Part shown: piece by piece, positions 1-7,325 of the stretch
Position numbering within the stretch: position 1 is the first letter of the stretch
How the letters are laid out: each line of letters begins with the position of its first letter
Source of the DNA: Spirochaetaceae bacterium
GTDB lineage: Bacteria > Spirochaetota > Spirochaetia > Treponematales > Treponemataceae
NCBI GenBank assembly: GCA_017622135.1
Contig: JAGARR010000038.1
Span: 1-56,158, forward strand
Direction of reading: 5' to 3'
Length of the DNA: 56,158 nt
Made by a program: the position numbers and the translations under genes
The notes under the pieces: generated by a model
What the model was told of the DNA's origin: nothing
The model's input: only the letters and a program-made list of their open reading frames with translations
Database searches by the model: none

Positions 1-26
1 GGTGAGAATAAAACACTCGTAACCAT
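1..26 (-). CDS. N-terminus of a gene under cobalamin riboswitch control (partial)
   Basis: Only the first eight codons are in the window (MVTSVLFS), reading leftwards off the edge. The ATG is at 26-24 on the minus strand. It is preceded by a strong Shine-Dalgarno, GAGGAGGA (38-31), with a 4-nt spacer. The gene lies directly behind a cobalamin riboswitch, so it probably encodes a B12-related function such as uptake, corrinoid metabolism or a B12-independent isozyme. The eight residues are too few to say which. Confidence 0.6.
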
Positions 27-63
27 ACAATCCTCCTCGGGAAGGTATGAAAGGGATGAGATT

Positions 64-236
64 TGACAGTCGTCTCCTGGCTCAGGACTGTCCAGCAAAA
101 CTGGACCAGCAGCACACCTTCTCGCCTGTTGGCAATGGTCTGGGCAAAATCCACTCTTGGCTTGACCCAACGTGCCGCCTCTTCCCTTACAGTGGCGGGA
201 CCGCTCCGGATTTCCACCGGATTCCGTTACTGTCAG
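64..236 (-). promoter_or_regulatory. Cobalamin (adenosylcobalamin) riboswitch
   Basis: Read on the minus strand, the segment has the B12-box core GGTGGAAATCCGG followed by AGCGGTCCCGCCACTGTAA. Towards its end it has GAGCCAGGAGACGACTGTC. The two ends pair as P1 (GACAGT at about 235-230 with ACTGTC at about 70-65). An internal hairpin (TGTCCAG/CTGGACC, about 89-106) is also visible. These are hallmarks of the Rfam cobalamin family. The aptamer ends about 25 nt before the ribosome binding site of the leftward gene and there is no clear intrinsic terminator. Control by sequestration of the ribosome binding site is therefore the more likely mechanism (inference). Confidence 0.9.
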
Positions 237-242
237 AAAACC

Positions 243-271
243 AGTATAGCGGGAAAATGCTCTGGAAACAA
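243..271 (-). promoter_or_regulatory. Promoter of the riboswitch transcript
   Basis: On the minus strand TTGTTT (271-266), a 17-nt spacer and TATACT (248-243). The predicted start, near 236, coincides with the first base of the riboswitch P1 stem, which supports both calls. Confidence 0.65.
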
Positions 272-394
272 GGTTCTTGCAGAGAAAAAATCCCACTAGA
301 AAAAGAAATAACTTTTTTGCATCTGTCCAATAAACTTAGCAAGGGCTATTTTAACTTGCAAATTAGTAATTTCCACGACACCCGGTATTCTTAC

Positions 395-423
395 TTGACA
401 AAATACTCAATTTAGGATATGCT
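395..423 (+). promoter_or_regulatory. Promoter of the tRNA cluster
   Basis: TTGACA (395-400), a 17-nt spacer and TATGCT (418-423), ending 16 nt before the first tRNA gene. The -35 is a perfect consensus match, as expected for a stable-RNA promoter. Confidence 0.75.
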
Positions 424-439
424 GTTTAAACATTTTTAT

Positions 440-524
440 GGAGCGGTGGCCGAGTGGTTTAAGGCGGCGGTCTTGAAAACCGTTGTGCTGCAAGGTACCG
501 GGGGTTCGAATCCCCCCTGCTCCG
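440..524 (+). tRNA. tRNA-Ser(UGA)
   Basis: Acceptor GGAGCGG (440-446) pairs with 517-523, with one G-T wobble, and the discriminator is G. The anticodon loop is CTTGAAA with anticodon TGA. A long class II variable arm is present, and the T loop is GGTTCGAATCC. It is the first gene of a five-tRNA transcript. Confidence 0.95.
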
Positions 525-550
525 AATCCTTTTTTCGAGGATTCAAGCAA

Positions 551-635
551 GGAAGCGTGGTAGAGCGGTAATACAACGGATTGCTAATCCGTCGGTTCTT
601 CACAGGCCGGGCAGGTTCGACTCCTGTCGCTTCCG
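551..635 (+). tRNA. tRNA-Ser(GCU)
   Basis: Acceptor GGAAGCG (551-557) pairs with CGCTTCC (628-634), with discriminator G. The anticodon stem ACGGA/TCCGT closes the loop TTGCTAA, anticodon GCT (583-585), which decodes AGC and AGU. A long variable arm confirms class II. Confidence 0.95.
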
Positions 636-641
636 TTACAA

Positions 642-715
642 GAGACTATAGCTCAGCTGGATAGAGCGTCAGATTGCGGATCTGAAGGCCGGTGGTTCGA
701 ATCCACTTAGTCTCG
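642..715 (+). tRNA. tRNA-Arg(GCG)
   Basis: A class I tRNA. The acceptor GAGACTA (642-648) pairs with TAGTCTC (708-714), and the discriminator is G. The anticodon stem TCAGA/TCTGA closes the loop TTGCGGA. This places GCG at 676-678, so the tRNA reads CGC and, by wobble, CGU. Most bacteria use an ACG anticodon deaminated to ICG for this box, so an unmodified-type G34 is notable. Confidence 0.9.
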
Positions 716-754
716 TAAGGTGCAGCCTATTAAAGGCTTTTGCCTGATTTTATT

Positions 755-839
755 GGAAAGATGCGAGAGCGGTCGAATCGGGCGGTCTCGAAAACCGTTG
801 AGCCGCAAGGCTCCGGGGGTTCGAATCCCCCTCTTTCCG
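755..839 (+). tRNA. tRNA-Ser(CGA)
   Basis: Acceptor GGAAAGA (755-761) pairs with TCTTTCC (832-838), with discriminator G. The anticodon loop is CTCGAAA with anticodon CGA, and a long variable arm is present. The last 18 bases, plus the 6 after them, are repeated exactly 300 bp downstream. Confidence 0.95.
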
Positions 840-904
840 TTTAGGAGGAGGACAGGTTTACAACCGGGATTATGAATCAGGTTTTTTCCTGTAAAGTCTT
901 TTTT

Positions 905-989
905 GGAAAGATGTCCGAGTGGTCGATGGTGCAGTCTTGGAAAGGCTGTGTACCGAAAGGTACCGGGGGTTCGAATCCCCCTCTTTCCG
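905..989 (+). tRNA. tRNA-Ser(GGA)
   Basis: Acceptor GGAAAGA (905-911) pairs with TCTTTCC (982-988), with discriminator G. The anticodon stem CAGTC/GGCTG closes the loop TTGGAAA, anticodon GGA. With the UGA, GCU and CGA genes just upstream, this completes the usual bacterial set of serine tRNAs in one cluster. Confidence 0.95.
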
Positions 990-1007
990 AATTCTACCCT
1001 GAAATGA

Positions 1008-1145
1008 GGGGATTCGAAACAGAGGCACGCCGAGCAAGTGCGAGGTAAGCCAGCATGGATGCTGGCGCCAGTGCCGGAGGGTGGGCTGGAACGAGCCTAC
1101 AGGACGTAGGTGAGTGGAAGCCGAATCCCCCTCTTTCCGTTTAGG
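1008..1145 (+). repeat. Hairpin-rich element ending in a copied tRNA-Ser 3' end
   Basis: GGGGATTCG (1008-1016) pairs with CGAATCCCC (1122-1130) and encloses smaller hairpins. One is the palindrome GCCAGCATGGATGCTGGC (1049-1066); another is CCTAC/GTAGG (about 1096-1110). The closing arm belongs to a 24-bp block (1122-1145) identical to the 3' end of tRNA-Ser(CGA) and its flank (822-845). The rest of a tRNA is missing. It may be a mobile hairpin element, an integration scar, or the product of recombination between tRNA genes. Confidence 0.6.
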
Positions 1146-1180
1146 GACTTGAGCGTTGGTTTCAAGTCCTGATTGTTTTT
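1145..1180 (+). terminator. Intrinsic terminator of the tRNA transcript
   Basis: GGACTTGA (1145-1152) pairs with TCAAGTCC (1162-1169). After TGATTG comes a short T run (1176-1180). It lies between the tRNA cluster and the SRP RNA. Confidence 0.7.
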
Positions 1181-1307
1181 AGACTCTTTCGATGAGTCCA
1201 GGTGCTATGCAAGAAATCGCTGTCCAACCCCGTCAGGTTCGGAAGAAAGCAGCGGCAGACGGATGATTTCTGTGCCGTAGATTACCTGGGCTCTTCCAAA
1301 GGGTCTT
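1181..1307 (+). ncRNA. ffs: Signal recognition particle RNA (small bacterial type)
   Basis: The apical loop has the conserved SRP core GTCAGGTTCGGAAGAAAGCA, followed by the GCAG-type asymmetric loop bases. The long stem is visible: GAGTCCAGGT (1194-1203) pairs with ACCTGGGCTC (about 1284-1293). An outer stem pairs 1181-1189 with 1299-1307. A T run follows (1305-1315), so the outer stem probably doubles as the terminator. The RNA binds Ffh and targets nascent membrane and secreted proteins. The exact 5' end is uncertain by about 10 nt. Confidence 0.92.
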
Positions 1308-1391
1308 TTTTTTTTGATTTACAGGAACAGTAAATCAGCAGCAAGGCCTGCGGGATACGGCTAAAAAATCGCCCCCTGCAGGCCAAGTCAT

Positions 1392-3569
1392 TCACTGCGG
1401 AATAATGTTGACCGTTACATTTTGCAATTCGGCTGCCTCCCATTCGTTTGCAGTGGCCATTAATCGTTCCCACTCCTTCTGGGTTCCGTGGAAATTGATT
1501 GTCTGTAAATTTCTACAATCACTAAAGGCTGGATAAAAATCTGAGACCGACTTGAATTTGTTATGGATGGTTATGGTCGTTATATTTTGGCAATTACCGA
1601 AGACATCCGTCCCCAACGAGGCGATGCTAGCGGGAACCGTTACACTGGTGATGGTGTCGTTAAAGACAAAGGCTTTCGAGCCTACGGCAGTTATGTCCGA
1701 GGGCAGTACAATGTCCCCTGTTGCACTGGGATATGAAACCAGTGTCTTTCTGTCCTTAGTATAAAGGATTCTTCCGTCATCAGAAACACTAAAGTTCCTG
1801 TTGTTTCCCAGCTTGAATTGCGTTAAATTCACGCATCCGCTAAAGGTGCCATCCAACTCCAACCCATTAACGAGGGCAAGGTTTTCTGGTAAGGTAAAGG
1901 ATTCCAGGCTAGTACAATTGAGGAACCAGCAGTCAAGATCAGTTTCTATAGTACCATTGATGATGACATTCTTAAGCTTTGTACACTCGTCAAATAGCCA
2001 GCCTGTGCCACTGGACACCGGAGAATGGTAGTTTTCTGGAAACTTATTCGTTATAGTTCCGTTTATGACAACTGTTTCCAGGTTTTGGCATTGATAAAAG
2101 ACGTGGCTATCCAAATAGACGGTGCCATTAATTACGACCTTTTTGATAGTGGTTTTCATGAACCCTTCGTGACCAATGTACTGTATATTTTCTGGAATGG
2201 TAAGGGTATCGATCTTGTAGCCACGCAACAGGGTGTCATTTTGCAGTATGCTGACACCAGCGGGGAGCGTCACGTTTCCAGAGACATAGGACATACCGTA
2301 GAGCACCCTGCCGTCCTTGGAGGTCAGCAGCTTTCCGTTGTTGGCGGACTTGAAGTACTGGTTCTTGGGATCCACCTCAAACCGCATGTGGGGACTATCG
2401 GGAAAAGCGGGAAAACCATAGGGAAAGGCCGGATTCCCGTCGGTGTAGCAGAGCGATTCAACGCTGGCAGGAATCTTTATTCTTTCCAAATTCTTGCAGC
2501 CTATAAATGGTTCTTCGTAAAAAGAGAATTCCTTCACACCGTTTTCTATGACAACTTCCTTTAGGTTTGTACACCCCTCAAAAGAAATGTAGCAGTCCTC
2601 CGGAAAGGACACGACCTCTATGCTGGTGCATCCCTTGAGACTGGCCCGTGCCCCTTTCGGCAATCGAACATATTGTAATTTGGGGCAATCCTCAAATAAT
2701 GGAATCGAATTTGACGTGTAGGGCCATTGCTGGTCACTATCCTTAAAATATACCTTGATGAGGTTTGCACAATCCTTGAAGATGGGTGGGGCTGTATGCG
2801 AGAGTCCTGGAAGCACCATCTCCCGTAAACTGGAGCAACCGGCAAATGCCTCCTCACCAATGAAAGATACCGTTTCAGGAATGAGCAGCTGGGTCAGGCT
2901 GGAGCAACCTGAGAAGGCATTTCTTTCAATTTCTTCCAGACTGTTGGGCAGGATGAGCTCCTCCAGATTCTGGCAATTTTGGAACGCACGAGACTCTATA
3001 ATCGTTGTTGTTGCTGGTAGCTCTATATACTGCAGGGTAGTGCATTCAGAAAAAAGCTCCTTAGGCACCTCATGCATGTTCTCGACATTCGTGAAGTCCA
3101 CCACCAGCCGATTTACGTTGCGTAGTGTGGATGCCAGGGCAATGATTTTTTCTCTGTCGTATTCACCGGAGACGCGGACGACATTGTCATATCGGCTGGT
3201 GGAAAAATTTCTGCTTGCAAAGACTTCTGCAAAGGTATGGGGAGTCACCTCAAAGATAAAGTCTTGGGCAGTCTCTTCCTTCGGTTCTTTTCTTGCCTCT
3301 TTTATCGACTTCCCTGGGGATTTTTCTGCCGATTGCTTCGCAGATTCCTCCTCGGCCTCTTCGTTGATGGCAGCTATTTCTGTGTTGAGTTGTTCTTCCG
3401 AGCTGGAGTCTTCTTTGTCCGGAAGCAGAAGCGCAATGAGCCCCACCACTCCAACCACGGCGCCAGCTATGTACAGATCGCTCAAATCCTTGTTGGTGGC
3501 ACAACCAGACAGTACGACGGAAGCAGTGAGAACACAGAGAACAGGAAACCAGATAATTTTTTGCTTCAT
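1392..3569 (-). CDS. BspA-type leucine-rich-repeat surface lipoprotein
   Basis: 725 aa. The N-terminus is a lipoprotein signal with lipobox LSGC (Cys at about 22). A hydrophobic stretch of about 20 residues follows (about 32-50), then a linker rich in Glu, Ser and Lys (about 52-105). The rest is a run of LRR_5/BspA-type repeats of about 23 residues, recognisable by phrases such as AFQNCQNLEELILPNSLEEI and CSSLTQLLIPETVSFI. In Treponema and Bacteroidales such proteins are surface adhesins that bind host matrix or other bacteria; that role is inferred here. The ribosome binding site GGAG precedes the ATG. The gene follows another lipoprotein gene after a terminator that runs up to its ribosome binding site. 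A GC-rich inverted repeat (GGCCTGC/GCAGGCC, about 1354-1382) lies just past the stop. Confidence 0.88.
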   Translation of the reverse strand: MKQKIIWFPVLCVLTASVVLSGCATNKDLSDLYIAGAVVGVVGLIALLLPDKEDSSSEEQLNTEIAAINEEAEEESAKQSAEKSPGKSIKEARKEPKEETAQDFIFEVTPHTFAEVFASRNFSTSRYDNVVRVSGEYDREKIIALASTLRNVNRLVVDFTNVENMHEVPKELFSECTTLQYIELPATTTIIESRAFQNCQNLEELILPNSLEEIERNAFSGCSSLTQLLIPETVSFIGEEAFAGCSSLREMVLPGLSHTAPPIFKDCANLIKVYFKDSDQQWPYTSNSIPLFEDCPKLQYVRLPKGARASLKGCTSIEVVSFPEDCYISFEGCTNLKEVVIENGVKEFSFYEEPFIGCKNLERIKIPASVESLCYTDGNPAFPYGFPAFPDSPHMRFEVDPKNQYFKSANNGKLLTSKDGRVLYGMSYVSGNVTLPAGVSILQNDTLLRGYKIDTLTIPENIQYIGHEGFMKTTIKKVVINGTVYLDSHVFYQCQNLETVVINGTITNKFPENYHSPVSSGTGWLFDECTKLKNVIINGTIETDLDCWFLNCTSLESFTLPENLALVNGLELDGTFSGCVNLTQFKLGNNRNFSVSDDGRILYTKDRKTLVSYPSATGDIVLPSDITAVGSKAFVFNDTITSVTVPASIASLGTDVFGNCQNITTITIHNKFKSVSDFYPAFSDCRNLQTINFHGTQKEWERLMATANEWEAAELQNVTVNIIPQ

Positions 3570-3580
3570 TTTGAATCTCC

Positions 3581-3614
3581 AAAAAAAAATCGGACAAGAA
3601 GAATCTTGCCCGAT
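3581..3614 (-). terminator. Intrinsic terminator abutting the next gene's ribosome binding site
   Basis: On the minus strand ATCGGGCAAGA (3614-3604), loop TTCT and TCTTGTCCGAT (3599-3589) form an 11-bp stem followed by a run of T. It lies about 11 nt after the stop of the upstream lipoprotein gene. The T run ends exactly where the GGAG ribosome binding site of the BspA-like gene begins, so read-through past it would set BspA-like expression. Confidence 0.85.
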
Positions 3615-3624
3615 TCAGTTATGT

Positions 3625-4572
3625 TTATTTGAACAGGATGCCCATATCCTCACGCTCGTCATCTATTCGTGTGAACATCTCTCTGTTTGGGTTATAATTA
3701 AAAATTTCCCCGTTTGAAACAAATTCTTTTGTGTCCATTTCAGGTCTAGAGAAATCAAAGAGGCCAACTCTCTTGTCCAGATTACTTGCAGCAAGGTTTG
3801 TCGACTTTTTCATCAGATCGGAAAGCTGACTTGTAAGGACTGCTGGATCAGCAAGGAAGTCTTCCTTGCTGACAAGGTCGGAAAAGGCCAATGCGTTGAT
3901 TTCTTTTATGATCCAACCATCTTTGTCTGTAATATATACGCTAGTGGAACAGTATGCTCTCGTATTGATACCTGTTGTGGTTTTGAATTCATCTAGACCG
4001 AACTCAATGTTTCCATATACATAGGATTTTGTCTTAAATTTATTCTTTTTGGCTGACTTTGTAACTTGTTCAATGTAAAGTGTATCGGTAGGAAGAATAT
4101 TATAATAACCTGGTGCTGGACTGATTTCCTTTGAGTTTTCAATCTCTGCATCCGATTCCACTTCCACTGATTTTAGGAATCCGAACAAAGATCCGTCGGA
4201 CATTGTTGCTTTTTTTGCTTTTTTATCTTTCTTTATAGCATTTTCAATACCGAGTTTTACGATATCTGCATATACAAACTCAAATCCACCCCCAGTTTCC
4301 AATGCGGCCTTGAATGTCTCTGCTGACTCTTGTGCAAATTGAGGTGTAATGGCATATCCATCCTTTACTGCAGTTTTGAAAATTCCCAAAAAGGTTTCCT
4401 TCTCACCAGTCTCCCATGTTACCTCATTGGAAACATAGACCGACATAAGGGCTGCCGGTGAATTTTTTGCACCAATTACTTGACTTGGGCTTAATCCCGC
4501 TGTAGATGTACAACTAGTCAGAGCGATGACTACAGTAGATACAAACAATAAACCGAAAAGACTCCTTTTCAT
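3625..4572 (-). CDS. Putative lipoprotein of unknown function
   Basis: 315 aa with a clear lipoprotein signal (MKRSLFGLLF..., lipobox LTSC, Cys at about 21). The mature part has alternating lysine-rich and acidic segments (KKDKKAKKA, then VEVESDAEIENSKEI) and no motif I recognise. It has a good ribosome binding site (GGAGG) and a near-consensus promoter. It is first in the leftward transcript and is followed by a terminator and then the BspA-like gene. Being exported to the envelope is the only function I would assert. Confidence 0.8.
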   Translation of the reverse strand: MKRSLFGLLFVSTVVIALTSCTSTAGLSPSQVIGAKNSPAALMSVYVSNEVTWETGEKETFLGIFKTAVKDGYAITPQFAQESAETFKAALETGGGFEFVYADIVKLGIENAIKKDKKAKKATMSDGSLFGFLKSVEVESDAEIENSKEISPAPGYYNILPTDTLYIEQVTKSAKKNKFKTKSYVYGNIEFGLDEFKTTTGINTRAYCSTSVYITDKDGWIIKEINALAFSDLVSKEDFLADPAVLTSQLSDLMKKSTNLAASNLDKRVGLFDFSRPEMDTKEFVSNGEIFNYNPNREMFTRIDDEREDMGILFK

Positions 4573-4607
4573 TGAAAACCTCCAAATTAGAGAAAAGTAT
4601 CAATTAT

Positions 4608-4636
4608 ATTATAAATCTTGAAATTTACTTTGTCAA
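4608..4636 (-). promoter_or_regulatory. Promoter of the leftward lipoprotein genes
   Basis: On the minus strand TTGACA (4636-4631), a 17-nt spacer and TATAAT (4613-4608): a perfect sigma-70-type match about 35 nt before the start codon. Confidence 0.85.
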
Positions 4637-4807
4637 ATTTTCTTAATATAAAAATTATAATAGTTATTATATTATATTTATATATATTATAATACCCCTC
4701 CCCCTACACACATAGCCCACCCATATATATATGTATGTATCAGCAACTTGTACTGTGCTGGTTAGTATATGTGGGTGATTTCATGCAAATATATTGATGT
4801 TTTTTTC

Positions 4808-4835
4808 TTGACTTGTATTCCATGTGGTGTACAAT
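4808..4835 (+). promoter_or_regulatory. Promoter of the InlB-repeat lipoprotein operon
   Basis: TTGACT (4808-4813), a 16-nt spacer and TACAAT (4830-4835), ahead of the ATG at 4873. The 300-nt divergent spacer between this and the leftward promoter is very AT-rich, with runs of TA steps (about 4640-4735) interrupted by a short C-rich tract. I see no gene in it. Confidence 0.75.
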
Positions 4836-4872
4836 GAAAATATGGAGATAATATATTTTTTGGGAGGATGAT

Positions 4873-5295
4873 ATGAGAGTGATTAAGCTGGTGTTGTTCA
4901 TCTTTTTTTCTTTGATAGTTGCACTTTCGTTGACTGGATGCAAGGAATTTCTTGATCAATTTCCAAACAAGGTGGATGTCACTTTTGATCCCAATGGCGG
5001 ACGATGGGAAGGTGGAGGCACGGACAACGTGACTCTAAATGATGGTACCGAGGGAGATGAATTTGAGCTCCCATATCCGTACAGAGTATATGCAAGCTAT
5101 GAGGCATCTGCCAATGTGACTGTTATTCAGCAATACGAGTTTTTAGGATGGACATTACAGGGGGGCTCAACATTGATTTACAATGAGTATGACACCCATG
5201 GAGCATATCCTGAGGAAGACAAAGTGTACGCTGCAAAATGGGGAGGAATAGAGATTCGGCGTGAATCTGGGGATGTAACCTCAAAGTATCAGTAA
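4873..5295 (+). CDS. Small lipoprotein with an InlB-type (Flg_new) repeat
   Basis: 140 aa. The lipobox is LTGC (Cys at about 23). One InlB B-repeat/Flg_new-like module follows, beginning VDVTFDPNGGRWEGG, with the typical FLGWTLQGG strand and the ending VYAAKW. Such beta-grasp-like modules occur in surface proteins of Listeria, Treponema and Bacteroidales, usually in long arrays; here there is one. The ribosome binding site GGGAGGATG is strong. It is the first gene of a tight three-gene unit with a paralogue and a flavoprotein. A surface or periplasmic role is likely, with no known ligand. Confidence 0.8.
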   Translation: MRVIKLVLFIFFSLIVALSLTGCKEFLDQFPNKVDVTFDPNGGRWEGGGTDNVTLNDGTEGDEFELPYPYRVYASYEASANVTVIQQYEFLGWTLQGGSTLIYNEYDTHGAYPEEDKVYAAKWGGIEIRRESGDVTSKYQ

Positions 5296-5305
5296 GGAGG
5301 ACACT

Positions 5306-5662
5306 ATGAAGAAAAGCTTTGTTCTGGGATTGGTTCTTGTAGTTTTATTGCTTTCTGGCTGTAAAATGCTGACGGCATTGTTTGGCAAGGTTACGGTTAC
5401 CTTTGACTTGAATGGCGGACACATAAACGGAAGCACCGAGAAGGTGACACGGACTGGAGATCCTGAGGATAAATTCCTTTTGCCACAGAACCCATTCAAA
5501 AATGCTACTGCTGCAGGTACTCGTTACAGGTTTGATGGATGGAGGGCAAAGGAGAGCTCCTATAATTTTGACTATGAAACATTTATCGATGAAAAAAAGC
5601 AGGTGGCCACCTTCCCAGAGGGAGACATAACCTATGTAGCAACTTGGACTATTGATTGGTAA
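5306..5662 (+). CDS. Small lipoprotein with an InlB-type (Flg_new) repeat, paralogue
   Basis: 118 aa. The lipobox is LSGC (Cys at about 19). A single InlB-type module follows (VTVTFDLNGGHINGS, later RFDGWRAKESS, ending YVATW). It is clearly related to the preceding gene, so the pair probably arose by tandem duplication. The ribosome binding site AAGGAGG is 10 nt after the upstream stop. The next gene starts 3 nt after this stop. Confidence 0.8.
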   Translation: MKKSFVLGLVLVVLLLSGCKMLTALFGKVTVTFDLNGGHINGSTEKVTRTGDPEDKFLLPQNPFKNATAAGTRYRFDGWRAKESSYNFDYETFIDEKKQVATFPEGDITYVATWTIDW

Positions 5663-5665
5663 CTC

Positions 5666-6892
5666 ATGGCGCAGGTATACGATGTTGTGGTGATTGGTGG
5701 CGGTGCTGCGGGGCTGTGGGCCCTGCGGGGACTGAAGGACAGGAGTGTCATAATTATAGAAGGAAATGACAGGCTGGGGGCAAAGCTTTTGGCCACTGGC
5801 GGGGGAAAGTGCAACTTTACCAACCGGTTCTTGGCCCCAGAACACTTCATTTCCAGCAATCCCCACTTCATCAAGTCATTCTTGCATAAGCTCACCACGG
5901 AGGACGTACTGGACTTTGTGGAGGGCCACGGCATTCCCTATGAGGAGCGGGACAATGGCAAGCTTTTTACGTTAAGCGGAGCAACCTCCATATTGGAGGC
6001 AATCTTGGAGGATGGAAAAAGTGATGACCACACCTTTTTGCTGGATTGCCTTGTTCAGGATGTGGAAAAAATTCCTGAAGCTGGCTCTTCCTGCGGGGAG
6101 GTGGATGCGGCAAATCCAGTTGCCGATGGCGAATCTGTGTTTTGCATCGAAACCACCAAGGGAAAGATTTATGCCCGTAAAGTGATTGTAGCCAGCGGTG
6201 GCCTGTCCTATCCCAGGCTGGGAGCCACTAACATCGCCGCAAAGATTGCCCGCAAATTCGGCATGAGGGTGCTGCCCATGGTGCCAGCACTGGCAGGACT
6301 GCGGTATCCAGAGGAAGTGGCGGCTGGGTTTGCAGGTCTGGCGGGGATTGCGGTGACAGCGGAGATTGCCCTGGGAAAGAGGATTTTCCGGGACCAGCTG
6401 CTGTTCACCCACCGTGGATTCAGCGGCCCCCTGGCTTTGAACGCCTCCCTCTTCGTGGAGGGGCCCACGGAAATCACCGTGGATTTTGTTCCCGGCCTGG
6501 ATGTGGCCCGCCTGATTGAGGACAACCGGGGAAGCAGAAAGTCTTTGGCGGGCATCCTGTCTGAGCACTTGCCCAAGGCACTGGTACGGGTGTTGCTGGC
6601 GGGACGGGAATACAATCTTGCCCAGGTGAAGAAGTCGGAGGTGGAGGAGGTTGCGGCGGCCTTCAACCGGCAGAAAATGGTCATCTCCCAAGTGGACGGC
6701 TACGACCGTGCGGAGGTTACTCGTGGCGGCGTGTCCGTGGACGAGATTTTCCCCAAGACCATGGAGAGTCGCACCTGTCCGGGCCTGTATTTCATCGGGG
6801 AGTCACTGGACGTGACCGGAATGCTGGGAGGCTACAACCTCCACTGGGCCTGGGCCTCCGCCCAGATGCTGGTGGAGGGGCTGGCGGACTAG
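5666..6892 (+). CDS. NAD(P)/FAD-dependent oxidoreductase, HI0933/YhiN (BaiN-like) family
   Basis: 408 aa, the normal length for the family. The N-terminal Rossmann motif is VVVIGGGAAGLWALR. The family signature GGGKCNFTNR follows at about residue 50. The C-terminus has a second FAD-contacting segment (GLYFIGESLDVTGMLGGYN). Members are flavoproteins of poorly defined substrate; BaiN acts on bile acid intermediates, but that cannot be assumed here. The gene follows two small lipoprotein genes by 3 nt, with only a weak ribosome binding site, so translation may be coupled. Its last bases overlap the stop of the convergent XRE gene. Confidence 0.9.
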   Translation: MAQVYDVVVIGGGAAGLWALRGLKDRSVIIIEGNDRLGAKLLATGGGKCNFTNRFLAPEHFISSNPHFIKSFLHKLTTEDVLDFVEGHGIPYEERDNGKLFTLSGATSILEAILEDGKSDDHTFLLDCLVQDVEKIPEAGSSCGEVDAANPVADGESVFCIETTKGKIYARKVIVASGGLSYPRLGATNIAAKIARKFGMRVLPMVPALAGLRYPEEVAAGFAGLAGIAVTAEIALGKRIFRDQLLFTHRGFSGPLALNASLFVEGPTEITVDFVPGLDVARLIEDNRGSRKSLAGILSEHLPKALVRVLLAGREYNLAQVKKSEVEEVAAAFNRQKMVISQVDGYDRAEVTRGGVSVDEIFPKTMESRTCPGLYFIGESLDVTGMLGGYNLHWAWASAQMLVEGLAD

Positions 6893-7245
6893 AAGCTCTG
6901 TGGGGGTTCCTGACGCAAGGACTGGATTTCCCCATGGAGGCGCTGGTAGAGGCTTTCGATTTTTGAATTCAGCAGGTTGTGAATCATGCTCTGGAGGATG
7001 GCAAGATGGCGGCTGCCTATGTCCCCGCCAAAGAGCATTCCCGGAGTTACGTCCAGCTCCTTGCAGACTCTGGAGATGAGGGAGGCGGAGGCAAACTGGG
7101 CTCCCGTTTCTATGACGGAAAGATGCTTTTGGGTGATTTCAAGTTTTTCAGAGAGCTGGCTCTGGGTGAGCCCCGCCATTTTGCGGAATTTGCGAATATT
7201 TTGCCCTAAAAGGAGCGGGATGTCCACCAGTTCTTCTTCGTTCAT
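6889..7245 (-). CDS. XRE-family transcriptional regulator
   Basis: 118 aa. A helix-turn-helix of the Cro/C1 type lies at about residues 12-66 (NIRKFRKMAGLTQSQLSEKL, then HLSVIETGAQFASASLI). The C-terminal helix is short and rich in Gln, Arg and Leu, perhaps for dimerisation. No Shine-Dalgarno precedes the ATG; instead CATAAT ends 7 nt upstream (7258-7253), as in other apparently leaderless genes here. The gene converges on the flavoprotein gene with a 4-bp overlap. Its targets are unknown. Confidence 0.85.
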   Translation of the reverse strand: MNEEELVDIPLLLGQNIRKFRKMAGLTQSQLSEKLEITQKHLSVIETGAQFASASLISRVCKELDVTPGMLFGGDIGSRHLAILQSMIHNLLNSKIESLYQRLHGEIQSLRQEPPQSF

Positions 7246-7325
7246 GTATTAAATTATGATGGACTTTGCCCCGATAAAGAACAATTCTATAAGTAATATT
7301 TATTACCTTTTAGATTGTATAATTT

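Noticed and set aside
47..415. Two overlapping plus-strand open frames
   Set aside because: They lie across the minus-strand cobalamin riboswitch and promoter; the residue composition is not protein-like and there is no ribosome binding site.
5666..6892. Calling the flavoprotein BaiN (bile-acid dehydroxylation)
   Set aside because: The family match is general; no other bai genes are present, so the specific role is not supported.
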